Source: Gymnogyps californianus (taxonomy: Eukaryota > Chordata > Aves > Accipitriformes > Cathartidae). From it: a DNA stretch of 64,000 bases. The stretch is taken from positions 49,346,663 through 49,410,662 of the forward strand of contig NC_059500.1 in the NCBI RefSeq assembly GCF_018139145.2. Reading direction: 5' to 3'. The translations under genes and the position numbers were made by a program. How positions within the stretch are numbered: position 1 is the first letter of the stretch; each line of letters starts with the position of its first letter. The notes beneath the pieces were generated by a model. That model saw nothing but the letters and a program-made list of their open reading frames with translations, made no database searches and was not told the DNA's origin. This document shows positions 26,086-38,667 of this stretch, one piece after another.

Positions 26086-26469
26086 ACAACCCAGGGAGTA
26101 ACCAGGGCAGCATTTTTTTCATGTTTAAACCTTGCACTGTTCAGTGTTGACTGGGTGATGCAGCAGCAGAAATCAGTTGAAACTCTAATAAGGGCGTCAG
26201 ATACAACTGAAGGGAAGCAGGTGAAAAAGATTGTAGATGACATAGCACTGCTGCCTGAATATGTGATGGGAATGCAAGAAACAACTAGCAGTTCACAATG
26301 GTGTCAGTCCGTTTTCGCCTCACCAATACTAGAGCAATATGATACTGTACGAGAGAGCCAGCACTTCAAAGATGACCGGCTGGCCGAGGCAGCCACAGCC
26401 TCCTACCTGCAAAGATCTGCGAATGCAAAAGTGCATCAAGATTGGACTGGAAAAGTGACTGGATGAAGA
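26086..26469 (+). pseudogene. Decayed non-CR1 LINE reverse-transcriptase fragment
   Basis: One frame stays open from 26086 to the stop at 26467-26469. Its first part shows pieces of a non-LTR reverse transcriptase in the right order. GVTRAAFFSC (from 26095) sits where RTs have motif B, GVRQGCxLSP. VDWVMQ follows (26146-26163), then VDDIALL (26233-26253), matching motif C as (F/Y)ADDIALL, and finally MQETTSS. The arrangement GVRQGC..LSP - xDWVM - xADDIALL - MQEKTS is known from several LINE families, whereas CR1 uses SGVPQGS and FADDT. The downstream part (about 26300-26469) matches nothing I recognise. Ala-to-Val before DD and changes in motif B suggest an inactive fossil. Assignment to a LINE clade is not possible by eye. 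Confidence 0.4.
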
Positions 26470-28754
26470 AGGGATAATTTTGACAAAGAGCATGGCCATC
26501 ACAAATGCCAGTCAATGCTTGTAGTGGCCACTGCAGAAATACTCAGTGGTCAGGGTGGCAGCTTTCTGGGCGAGGCATGTTGGTGCACCAACAAACAGCG
26601 GAGGGAGGTTGCAGCCCTGCTGCCCTCTCTGGACCTGTGCTGTGGAGATGGTCAGGCTGCAGCTCAGTTTCTGACATTCTGGAACACCTAATTTTTGTTT
26701 AAATTCAAAAACAACTACCCAAACTAGCTAGTACACAGAGCTCAGTCAACCTTACTTATGCAGGTTGAGTTTCAATTAAATCTTTTTACTTAAGGACTCT
26801 GCTAAACTGTGGAAATCTTTCTGTGCTTTCAGCTGATGGCAAGGAGTGACATACTTTCTCCTACCGTATTTCTTTGCTATCTGTGCTACAGATCTTTCTT
26901 GGTTGTGCAACACTCCATGACAGGATAGTCTTTAATGTCAGTAAAACATATTTATAGAAAAGACATAGAAAAGAAAATGGGGAAAAAAATATATATAACC
27001 TGCATACAAGCTGGGGACACCAAGTAGTCATGAGGCAGACACTTTGTCCTCTTCACTGAACTCTTCTAACCCAGGTTTCATTCTTCTAATTTTTAAATTT
27101 TATTTTAAGTATCAAAATATGAGAGAACAAAATATGAGAGAACCACAGACAAGGGAAACGGGACCCATATAAGATAAGGAGGCAGAATATTTGGCTCTAT
27201 TTATCTCACAGTAGGGAGTGTTTTAGCTTAGACAAGTCCTTTAAAACTTCTTTGGGCCATAGTTGCAGCAGTCTTAAAATGACCTAAAGGCACCTTATAA
27301 AAGGCTTTCAAAGTCTCAGAGAAAAGAAGTGCTGAGTATTGTTACTCTTTCTCCCACCAAAAAGATCTACACCCAAGGCAGGAGACACACTGAGAAGCAC
27401 ATGTTGCCTGAGTAACGTTCCTTAAAGCATTGGGCATCCTAGCAGGCAAGTAATTCATCTTGGGTGTAATATAGGTCTTGGTGAATAAAAGGTCAAAATT
27501 CCTGTTCATTTTAATAGGGTCAGGATTTCACACAGCAGATATCCCACCTTAGTCTCTGTATGGTTTATCAGTCCTGCTTCCAAAGCACCACCCTTACTGT
27601 CCTTTCTCAACAGGACCCTGATGTCTCCATGTTTGCAGGTTTAATCCAAATATTTTACAACTGGTCACATCTGGTTATCAACAGCTGATTAAATGGACAC
27701 ACTTGCCTTTTCTGTGTTGTCTGTCCTCATGGAAGACATATTAGGTATGTCTGGCAAACTTCTACACTGTAGGGCCTATCTTAATCCACCCACTATGTGT
27801 TGCCTATTAAGTCAGCAGGAAAACTCAGAATGAAAATCGTGCAGCAGAAAACATCGTGTCTTGCAGTTCCCCTGCACTGCAGGAAAAGACCCTTCTGAAG
27901 GTGATTTCTGGTTTACATGGCATACACCTTTGAAGTACACTCAATCTGGAATCAATTCAGGAATTCACAGATATGGGTTATCAGCCCTTGTTTATTCACA
28001 ATGATGAGAAGAGTTTAATTAATACCACACATATTAGTCAATTCTTTGCTTTTAAACCTTACCTTTTGCCCATCAGCCAATCAATATGTATTTTAATCTT
28101 CTCCCCTTTTCAGACGTGGTTTTAACATCTCACAGAACAGAGTAGCAGACTTCACAATCATTAATTGCTATTACCAGCCCTTTCATTTTCTGAACATCAG
28201 CAGTTTCTATAAATGCCACTTTCATCCATGTGTTATATGATCCATTCTTATTCACCACTTGTTTCTGAAGTATTCTTTTTAAAAACTGCAGAGGTTCTAT
28301 TAACTAGTAATACGAATAACTTTTTTTACAATTTCCTTACTATTCTCAGAATTTCTCATTTGACATGGAAAAACAGATAGAAATAAACTTCACCTGTAGA
28401 TATACTTCCATATCTATCTGCAAAACCTAGAATACGGATGAGGAAATTATAGCAATTTTCCCTGCTACAAATACAATTAAGCTGTTTATTTTGGGATATA
28501 GTCTAACTTTTTAACCCAAGGAGTTCTAGGTGACAATTAAGTCCATCAAAATGAAAGTGTTTGAAGGTCTGGCAGTTCATAGCCTACCAACAAGCAGCTG
28601 TATTTCTGCTGATCTTTGGTCACATGTAGCACATAGTAGCAGTTAATGTGACTTTGTATTTGTCCCCCTCTCTGTTAATCAACAAAATCAACAGTTACAG
28701 GTAGATGTGGAAGAACAACTCTCAGTGACCTCTCATTTCCATTTTATTCAAGCA
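26470..28754. other. Non-coding stretch, unassigned
   Basis: No supported gene. It contains a two-copy 15-bp tandem duplication (27114-27143). The rest is AT-rich and lacks recognisable repeat families up to the 5' edge of CR1 copy B. Confidence 0.5.
27114..27143. repeat. Tandem duplication, 15 bp x 2
   Basis: AAAATATGAGAGAAC occurs twice without a gap (27114-27128 and 27129-27143) with no mismatch. The pattern fits a small replication-slippage duplication. Confidence 0.9.
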
Positions 28755-30588
28755 ATGAACTCAGACATAAAAGGGAAGTGGACAAGAGGTGGGAGCAGGG
28801 TCAAGTGACCCAGAAGGAGTATACTGTTGCTGTCCAGTCGTGCAGGGATGGGGTTAGGAAAGCCAAGGCCCACCTGGAGTTGAATCTGCCAAGGAATGTG
28901 AAGGACAACAGGGAAGTATTCTACAAGTACGTGAACAGCAAAAGGAAAATGTGAGCCCACTGCTGAATGGAGCTGGGAAACTGGTGATTACTGACGTAGA
29001 GAAGGATGAGGTACTTTATGCCTTCTTTGCCTCAATCTTTACCCATAAAAACTGCTTTCAGGAATCCCAGGCCCCTGAGACCAGAGGGAAAATCTGAAGC
29101 AAGGAAGACTGACTTACCCCCAGTGAAGAAGGACCAGGTTAGGGAACACATAAACAAAGTGTTTGTACATAAGCTGAAGAGTGCTGAGGGAGCTGCTGAT
29201 GTCACTATGAGGCTGCTCTCAATTGTCTTTGAATGGTCATGGTGACTAGGAGAGGTTCTCGAAGACTAGAACAGAGCAAATATCACTCCAGTCTTCAAGA
29301 ATGGCAAAAAGGAAGATGGGGAGAACTACAGGCCCTTCAGCATCACCTCAGTCCCTAGGAAGGTGATGAACAACTGCTCCTGGAAACTGTTTCCAGACAC
29401 ATGAATGACAAGAAGGTGATTTGGAATAGTCAGCATGGATTTACAAAGGGAAGATCATGCTTGACCAACCTCATTGCCTTCTACAATCTGGTGACTAGCT
29501 TGGTGGATGAAGGAAGAACAATGAATGGTGTTTACCCTGACTTTAGCAAAGTCTTTGACACTGTCTCCTTTAACATCATCATAGATAAGCTGACAAAGTA
29601 CAGCTTAGATAAGTGGACTAAAAAGTGGCTGAACAATCAGGCCCAGTGCTGTTCACCATCTCCATTAACGGCCTGGAGGATGGGATGGAGTGCATCCTCA
29701 CCAGGTTCACAGATGATACAAAACTGGGAAGTGTGACTGATACACCAGAGCATTTTGCTGCCATTCAGAGGGACTTCAACAAGCTAGAGAACTGGGCAGA
29801 GAGGAAACTCCGTAAGCTCAACCAGGAGAAATGGAAAGTCTTGTAACCGGGGAGGAATAACCCCAGGCACCAGTACATGCTGGCCACCCAGCTGGAAAGC
29901 AGCTCTGCAGAAAAGGATTTGGGAGATCTGGGCAACAAGCTGTCCATGAGGCAGCAATGCAGTCTCACAGTATAAAAGGCCAACAGTATTGTGGGCTGCT
30001 TTAGGCAGAGAGTGGTTAGCAGGTCGAGGAAGGTGATCCTTCCACTCTGCTTAGCACTGGTGAGGCCACATCTGGAGTACTGTGTTCAGTTCTGGGCTGC
30101 CCAGTACAGAAGAGACATGGACATACTGGAACAACTCCTGTGCAGGGCAACAAAGATGATCAAGTTACTGGAGCACCTTTCATAGGAGGAGAGGCTGAGA
30201 GAGCTGGGCCTGTTCAGCCTGGAGAAAAGCAGACTCAGGGGAATCTTATCCATGTGTATAAATACCTGACAGGAGGGAATGAAGATGAGGGAGCCAGACT
30301 CTTCTCTGTGGTGCCCAGTGACAAGACAAGAGGCAATGGGCACAAACTGAAACACAAGGGGTTTCCTCTAAACATCAGGAAACACTTTTTTTACTGTGAG
30401 GGTGATTGAGCACTGGCACAGGTTGCCCACGGAGGTTGTGGAGTCTCCATCCTTGGAGATATTCAAAACCCAGCTAAACACAGCCCTAGAAAATCTGCTC
30501 TAGCTGGCCCTGCTCTGAGCAGGGGGGTCAGACTAGATGATCTTCAGAGGTCCCTTCCAACCTGAACCATTCTGTGATTCTGTGATTT
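28755..30588 (+). mobile_element. CR1 LINE copy B, long 5'-truncated copy with internal deletion
   Basis: This is the longest CR1 in the window. It starts in the linker between endonuclease and RT of ORF2 and runs to the true 3' end (GAGGTCCCTTCCAACC, then ATTCTGTGATTCTGTGAT at 30570-30587). In broken frames it shows MRLLSIVFEWSW, WNSQHGFTKGRSCLTNL, the RT motif A region DFSKVFDTVSFN (about 29539-29575) and FTDDTKL (about 29710-29730, the FADD-type motif C). It then shows LVRPHLEYCVQFWAAQYRRD, then [21 protein letters not shown] sequence, and [13 protein letters not shown]. The endonuclease and ORF1 are missing. Between WLNNQ and GPVLF about 80 bp are missing relative to copy C, which removes the SGVPQG block and shifts the frame. 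Scattered stops confirm it is dead. Confidence 0.97.
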
Positions 30589-33500
30589 GTAAGCCAGTGG
30601 CTTGCTTGCAGTTATTTGCTGCAACAATTTATGAATTTGATGACTTAGTTCTGTGACCGATGAGAACGATCACATCACTCGTGTGCTGGCATCACGGAAT
30701 AGATGAAGTAATCATCATAAAACAGGAACAGCTCCTTAACAAACCACTCTTGGGTACTGTAAGCTAAAGACAGAGAGAATGAACGATGGTATTTTAGGAT
30801 ATGCTCATCCTCTCATTTCCTGTGGACACAAACCTCAGGTTTTGCAGTGATGAAGTTCCCCCTCCAGCCTTTTATTGGACTGATAGCTGTATGCCTGTGT
30901 ATTGGTGTAGACCGATAGCTGTATGCCTGTGTATTGGTGTGTCTCATTATTATTGTGCATTGCACACTATGTTTTTCATATATGTGCCAAGTGAATGGAC
31001 TGATTTTAATGACCATTTTTCTATCACCTTTGCAGTCCTCTAAGTTCCCATCTTGAAACTTTTTAGTTAACATGTATATGGTATCTTTTATTTGATTGTT
31101 TTAAGAAAAGCAGCTGAGTTTGAGTAATAATGGTAAAATAATGCTGTCTTTGGGGACTGGACACCTCTTTTTAGACAAAACCCTCACAGTATGAATAACT
31201 GGGGCAAAGAAAATGTATTAAAATGTCACTTAGAATTGACTTACGTTGGTAGTCAGAACAAGAAAACTGGGGTATGAGGTTTACAACGCAGTTGAGTGAC
31301 CCTGTATTTCTGACAGAATGTTTAAACTCTGCTCTAATATGTAGGCAATTCTAGAAACACTCAAAGTTGCACTACCTGCATCTACTTTCTTCCTTCCTTC
31401 ATTCTCACAAAGAACTCCTTCATTCTGGAAAAGGCAGAATTTTGGTTGTGAAAATAAATACACATATACATACACAATAAGAGGAACAAAGCAGACACAG
31501 GAAACTCAGAATTGGAAACTGGAAAAAAAAAAGCTTGTGGAAGCCATGCAGAAATTCCTAGCACAAGACTTTCCTCAGGACTACAGCCTAGATTCCAGTC
31601 TAAAGTCAACCCAAGTAGCTCTCCACATTTCATCTTCATGTCCCTAAGATCTATATCTTTCTGAGATCCTCAGACTTGTCTATAAAATTATAGTCTCTAA
31701 ATTGGATGTGAATTAGACAACTGGTTTAATGAAAAAGATGACTAGCAGCTGCTCAGAGAAATAAGTTTGTATTTGACTAGCTCACGTGGTGAACTGTAAC
31801 TGCTCTATGAACTTTGTAAGAGGTTCTTGTAGACTCAGACAGAGGTAGAAACCATTTCAGTTATTAAAAGAAAACAAGTCTTTTTGTGCAGCACCAAAAA
31901 AGAGGAAACTCCTCCCTTTCAAATTATAAATCTTTATAGTGCAATTCTTTATGGCTAGGAAGAGGACTTCAGACACTTTTCAAATAACCCCAGCCGTTTA
32001 ATCTGTACCCTTCAGGAAGTCAAGCTGTGTGTGTACGTGAGACAGAAACATTTTTGCTGAAATAGGAAGAATCATGCGCTTCTGCTCAGCCCACTGTAAA
32101 ACTAGCTGCTTCTGATAGGGGAAGGAACCTACTTTTCCTTTGCAGAGAATGGCATTATATGGCTTGTGAATCTTCATCCTTTTGTAGTCTGGTCAGAACC
32201 TGTGACCACAGGGGACCACTGTAGGCAAATGTCTCCTGAAAAGAAAATGGACAGTAGATCCATTAACAAAGGTATTTAATTTTATTTATGTAGAAAACCA
32301 GCAGCTTCTAAGTTTAGTTTACAGGAAAACAAGTCTGAGCCATTCATAAAAGGTCCTATTCATCACTTCCTTTTAAATTTACTATTACTCCAGAGTCAGT
32401 TCAGTCAGGGTGTTCTCTGTTAGGTTTTAAGCAATTTGTTTGAAATTCTAGCAAATCCAATATCCCAGTAGTAACATTTATTGATTTTCCTACCTTTCCC
32501 TGTGCAGTGATCAGCCAATCATATAGGTACAAAAGTGCAACACAAACAACAAGTATTCCACAAATACTTAATGAAGACTTTTGATGTAGTTACAGTTGTA
32601 AAGGTAAGTGTTTCAGACTGGAGGAAATTTGCATTTTCAGTAAATTAAGATACCTTCACAGACTGCAGGACATTAATACAATAGAGATGAGAATGAATGC
32701 ACTTTGCAGATAGATAATATTTTTCATCTGAGAATGAAAATATTTTTGAAAAGTACTGGAGAAAAATGGGTACAAATTCTTACTTAGGAGAACTTATAAT
32801 CAGGCTCCTGGACAAAAGGATTCCATCTGGAAGGGTAAGCTGGGAATTTTTTTGTTTGTTTCTTTGTTTTTTTTTTTTTTTAAGTAGCAGTTGACATGAA
32901 AGATAAAGGGTTTGTTGTTCTTTTTCTTACAGGGAGCCACAGCCAGCATTTGGTGTCCAAATCCTAATTTATTGCTAAAATCACAAACCCTTTCTTTAGA
33001 AACAAACACAGCCTTTTGCCACTGAACAAGGCTACAAGTTACCTGATGTCGTCTGAAGCTATCCAGAGATTCCTAGGTCTTCTTTTCTTTCTGGTTCTTC
33101 ACAATTAAAGCTGTTTCTAGCTATTGTCCCCTTTTATATACTATTTTCCTAAATTAGGATGTCCATTAGGAAAATATTAGCACAGTTTTTCTAATTGGTC
33201 AGTTTTACATGCCTTTCTTCTTGGAGCTTTTTGACCAAATAACTAGCACTGCTTTGCAGTTAGCCTAAGATTGTGATATTTGGCTCACCCCTTTAAAAAG
33301 GGGTTTATTTACAATGCCATACAATAAATTCTTCTCAGTTTACTGGTAATCATCAAGTTTCCTCTTCTCTCTCGCTAATAATTTAACACACTCTGCCTTA
33401 ACAGAGGCTCAACAGTTCACCAAGCAACAGTTGGTTCTACCTGCTATAAGTGCTTCTGGGTAAAATAAGGAGTTCAGCGCAACGTGCACAATATATGTAA

Positions 33501-36500
33501 CAGCAGATACACCACAGAGTGCTAAAGAATACATTAAATAAAATAAAGCATTAACATGTTCAAAAAGCCAACACCCAACTCAAATGTTCATATACAAACA
33601 CACTGCATGGACAATTAGACTTTGAGCTACAGCAGGTTCCCCCAAGCCTCCTTATGGCTTCACCGCTCTGTATTGCTCAGTGCTCTTTGCAGCACAGTTG
33701 TGAGTTGCTGGAAGCTGGAAGGATTTATTTTTTGCCCTTGAGCCAGTGGCATACAAGAGAATTGAGTTCCCATATGTCAGAGCTCTATAGGCTCTGCCTG
33801 CTGAACTATACTGCTTTCCATAGTATACAAGAGACTCAGTGCAGATCTTGGAAGAAGACATAGATCTGCAAACTTTACCAGTGATTCCTACTGTGAAGTA
33901 GTTAATCTGGTTTGAAACACTTTCATGATATCTTAGACACTAGGAGGAAGCTAAATAAATTTACTTAAACCCATAAAGGCAGGTACTTAAATGGGCTGCT
34001 GCTTCTAAGAAGCTCCGACCATTACAACTTTCTACAGAAACTCTTTGTGATTTACCACTCACATAAGATTCAAACACTTAGTTATTCCCTTAGGAGCCCA
34101 AGCGTGATGTCCCAGTGTCACCTAATAAGACAGTATAAGAACCAGGAAGTTCACACAATGCATCAAAAGTTTCACATAAGCTGGGTCCATTTGCAGTTGC
34201 AGGCTTCAACCAGGCTGGCTGACATCAACTTGAAAAATGACATTGGCTTGCAAAAAATAAAAAAAAGTCGTAACTCATGAGCATTTGCAAACTCATTTCC
34301 AAGACACAGAATTCTAATGACTTCCAGAAAGCATCCTGCAGTCATGAGAAAAATCCTGGAAAGCACAGAGCCCAAAAGCATAACAAAGCCCTATGGGACT
34401 AGACAAACAGCGTGCAGACTACTTCAGCCAAAATAAGGAAGTATGTAACAGCTGTCCATATGAGGGCAGTTATTTTGGAATAGTTATTCTACCGTGCAAA
34501 AGCACAATATGAAATATACTCCACCCATTGTCCACACAACCTCTTGTAAGCTCACCAGTGTTTATTGCTTCCCATATTCCTCTTCAAAAGCTTTTGTTTG
34601 TTTGAGTCCACAATTTACAGTATTTTCTATCTCTCACTTGCCAAGCCAGCATCTATTTCCTCTTGAGGGTTTTAGACTGGCATGGAGACTTAACACAGAA
34701 GTATTCAGAGAAAGAACATGAAGTTATTTTTTCCAAACTTAGACAAAGACAAGATGAAAAGCCATTGGTGTGTCCTAAGGCAAGCTTACAAAAGCTATCA
34801 GAAGGTGCTTCTATAACAAATCCGCCTTGTGGAGTTGGCTTTGTACTTTTCAAGGTACATTTACTCACTTGTGTGACACATCCAACAAAAAAATCTTGAG
34901 ATTAATTTATTTCTCTAAAGACCCAACAATTCTGTCTTATCAGTCCTCTCAAGAGGCAGTCTGAAAACATATACAAGAAAAAAAACTAGTTCACATTTCC
35001 TGTCTGTATAATGAGTGTTGCCACCATTTAGACAGTATAGGATTCCTACTCCAGCAGAGTACGACTGCTCTGTCTTGCACACTTTTTCTACAGCAGCACG
35101 ATATGTCAGTGTATACTTTGCTGAAGAGAACTTTCTGTCAACAATCAGTGTTTCATTGGCATTAATGTGCAGTAAAAGACAACGAAGCATGACTCAATTA
35201 AACCACCAAATACTGCATTTAAATAACATTAACCCCTGACATTTTAAAAGAACTGTGCAGGACTTTAGCTGCATGACTCTCGTTAAGGTCAGTGCTTTAA
35301 TATATACAGCTTCCCACCCCAAATGTCTGACATAAACTTGTATCAGTAAGCCAATTGAGAATCAAGCCTGAAACTAGGATTTGTCTTCTACTGCAAACAT
35401 TGCAACTAAGATTTCTCCCATGCTATTGTTTATGGGAACAAATTTTATTAACCTTCACATGGCATAGAGGTAGGAAAGGATTTCATATTTAATTCCTAAT
35501 TCCCTTGCTTTTTTTGATAACTACCTTGGGAACTGAGGATTTGGAAATTATTTTTAAAAGTTTTTTATTCAGTAAAGATCTCAAGTGCCGTCCAAATGTC
35601 ACAGGATGGAGTATGGCTTTGGGTCTCTCCCCATGTGTGCCAGCAGAATCCCACGCATTAGACTTTATGTATGAAGTCATGATGGGCTGGCAAATCAACT
35701 CAGCATACGCTGAAAGTTACTGAAACTCTTGCCTGATTCACACAAAAGTTGCCACCATTTAGACCAGCACTGCTATGCACATGTGCCAGATTCTTACACC
35801 TAAGAGCATTTTCCCTGTAAAGCGCAAAAGGTGTGTGCCTTACTTAACAGAATACTGTGCACAAGTACACAGTCTATGATGCTTGTTGCCAGGACTTTTA
35901 GTACCACACCACTCCTGTGAACTAAACCATTCAAGCATCTACGAGTCAACAGGTAGTGGGGCTGCTATACGGGTTAGCTGCGTATCATCACACAAAAAGG
36001 AATGTAAATATGTTTATGTATTAAATATAATCAGCATTGTTGTTTTCATTTTGAACAATCTCCCTGTACCATTATGCAGTGGGAGATTAAAAAATCTGTT
36101 TACCATGAAAAAGAAAGGATACTTACACAATAATGCTCACAATACTTGTGCTTACAGTAAAACCAATGTTCTTCATTTTTTAATTAATGACTTTCATTGA
36201 ATTAGTTAAAACAAAATCCAGCAACTTCTGAAGCTTTAATGAGGCACAGTAGAGCCATGAGAAGGCAATCTTATATCAGTAATGATTATTAGCACTATTA
36301 GCTTATAAAGAGACAGGAAGTATGGTAAAGTAGAAGTGGTAAACAAAGAACTGAAGAAAAATTATTCACTGGATCTCCCGACCTCCTGCTGAGCATTCCT
36401 TGGAAACAATTCAGTTTTCACACACTTCCTCATATTTTTCTTTGTCCTTGTTCAATTTTATTGATCAGTCACTGGACACCAGAAACAGCAGACAAAGATT

Positions 36501-37469
36501 CAGTTTAATGTGCATTGCTGAATGACTGGTTCGTAAAGTAAGAACTCTTTTTTTTTTTAACATTAGCATCAAACTACAATACATAAAATTATATAAACTG
36601 CACAAAATCCCTACATGATGCTCCCCACGACAACCACCAGATCCACATTAGCATGACTAAAAGCATGTCACCTTCCATCTTCCATTGATATTGAAGGATG
36701 ATTTGCAGTGACCTAATTGAAAGCCAAGTCTACATCTGTAAAATTGAAGTCACGGTAGAGGTAGAGAACCTATCAGAGAATGTAATTATACCAGTTTTAA
36801 TCCCAAAACACTGTACATAAAGGGGTTAAATAATTTAGTTTTAATATATGTAAAGATCACTGTTGATTCCACTGTTTTAGGTGAATATTCAGCAAAGAGA
36901 AAAGAAGACACTTAAATACTTTCCAAATAAATACTGAGGTACATTTTTGGGCCATACAGAGAGCATGATGTAAAATGATTGTCCAAAAAGGATCAGATTA
37001 TGAAGGCCAAAGTGAAGCCAAGTTAGGCAAAATATAGTAATTCCATACTGGGCAAGACAAAAGTTGAAAAGACAGGAAAGAATGTCCTAAAAGATTCATT
37101 TGTTGAGTTTGGATTTCAAGGCCAATGAACAAAAGGATGGAGAGAGAAGCGCTGAGTAAGCTTGGTGTTCATCACCAGCAATGGAAGACAGGTGCTCTTC
37201 ACATAAAGATTTGTTCCAAACTGTGATACTGCCAAGGGCTTCTTGGGTTTTATTCACTAGAGAATAATCACACACCAACAAAAAACATCAGAAGAAAAAT
37301 GCTACTAAAGCAATTTAGTATTTCAAAAGAGTTTAAATAATTTTTAGGAGCTAAGTTATACCACTGAACATGCAGATTTATATAAAATTTAAAGCCTTGG
37401 GAAACTTTTTGAAGTATAGGATGACAGCAGTATGATCAGATGCTGTTGTAAGTGATCAAACGATCAAAC
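30589..37469. other. Non-coding stretch, unassigned
   Basis: No gene could be supported over almost 7 kb. It holds a 32-bp-period duplication (30878-30941), a T-run (32867-32882) and a small inverted repeat ACCCCTT/AAGGGGT with a 4-base loop (33287-33304). Open frames are short, often mirrored on both strands, and lack splice signals. An intronic or intergenic nature is likely. Confidence 0.55.
30878..30941. repeat. Tandem duplication, period 32 bp
   Basis: GATAGCTGTATGCCTGTGTA and the following ATTGGTGT occur at 30882-30908 and again at 30914-30940. They are identical over 27 bases and separated by a 5-base spacer, giving a 32-bp period; the similarity extends a few bases upstream (GAC-GATAG). 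It is not part of the adjacent CR1, which ends at 30588. Confidence 0.92.
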
Positions 37470-38667
37470 TGACCTAATGGACAAACAGGTTACATAAAAT
37501 ATTGCATTTCACTTAATCCAGGGCTTTAGCAGGGTTTGGGAATTTTGAGAGCCCTTTACACAGCAAAATGGCCCACTGTTGAGTAAGGAAATATGGACTA
37601 GATACGTGGACAGTAAGTCAAGTTTCAAAACTGTCTGAACTCGTGGGCTCAAAGGGTTGTGATCAGTGGCACAAAGTCCACCTGGAGGCCAGTCACTAGT
37701 GGTGTACCCCAGGGGTTAATACTGGGGCCAATACTGTTTAATAACTTCATTAATGACCTGGACAAAGGGACTCAGTGCACACTCCACAATTTTGCTGATG
37801 ATACAAAGCAAGGAGAAGTGGTTGATAAACCAAAAGGATTTGCTGCCATCCAGAGGGACTTTGACAGGCCGGAGAAATGGGGTGACAGGAACTTCACGAA
37901 GTTCAAAAAAAGAGAAGCAGCAAGCCCTCTACCTGGGGTGGAATAACCTCATGCACCAGGATAGGCTGGGGGCCCAAGACTGACTGGGGACCAATTGGCT
38001 GTGGAGCAGCTTGGCAGAAAATTACCTGGAGGTCCTCACAGGCTCCATGTTGACCACGAGGCAGCAATGTGCCCTTGCAGCAAAGCAGGCCAACAGCCTC
38101 CTTGGGCTGCACCAGGAAGACAGCTGCCAGCAGGTTGAGGGAGGTGATCTTTGCCCTCTATTCAGCACTTGTGACGCAGTATCTGGAGTAATGGCTCCAG
38201 TCCTGAGCTCCCTAGTACAAGAGAGACACGGACATACTGGAGTGAGTCCAGTGAATGGCCACAAAGATGACTGAAAAAATGACTGGAGCATGTGTCACAC
38301 GAGGAGAGGCTGAGAGCACTGTGAATTTTTTAGCCTGCAGAAGAGAAGGCTCAGGGAGATCTTATCAACATGTAGAAATACCTGCAAAGTAAAGAAGATG
38401 GAGCCACACTATTCTCTGTGGTGCCTAGTGACAGGACAAGAGGCAATGGGCACAAACTGAAACACAGGAAATTCCATTTAAACGTAAGAAAACCACACCT
38501 TTACTTTGAGGGCGATTGAACACTGGAACAGGTTGTCAAGAGAGATGCCATCCTTGCAGATATTCAAACCCAACTGGACATGACGATGCTCAGCAACCTG
38601 TTGTAGCTGACTGTGTTCTGAGCAGGGGAGCTGGACTACATGATCTCCAGAGGTGCCTTCCAACCTC
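37470..38667 (+). mobile_element. CR1 LINE copy C, decayed, plus orientation
   Basis: The copy begins near the RT motif A region, where only degraded sequence such as GGGCTTTAGCAGGGTTTGGG is left. It becomes clear at VTSGVPQGLILGPILFNNFI (from about 37692), followed by NDLDKGTQCTLHNFADDTK and GFAAIQRDFDRPEKWG. Further 3' it aligns with copy B at nucleotide level (GACAGGACAAGAGGCAATGG at about 38431) and ends near CCTTCCAACCTC (about 38658-38669), without the terminal ATTCTGTGAT repeats. Many frameshifts and stops show it is inactive and probably older than copy B. The left edge is uncertain by about 50 bp; the RT SGVPQG block lost from copy B is preserved here. Confidence 0.95.
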
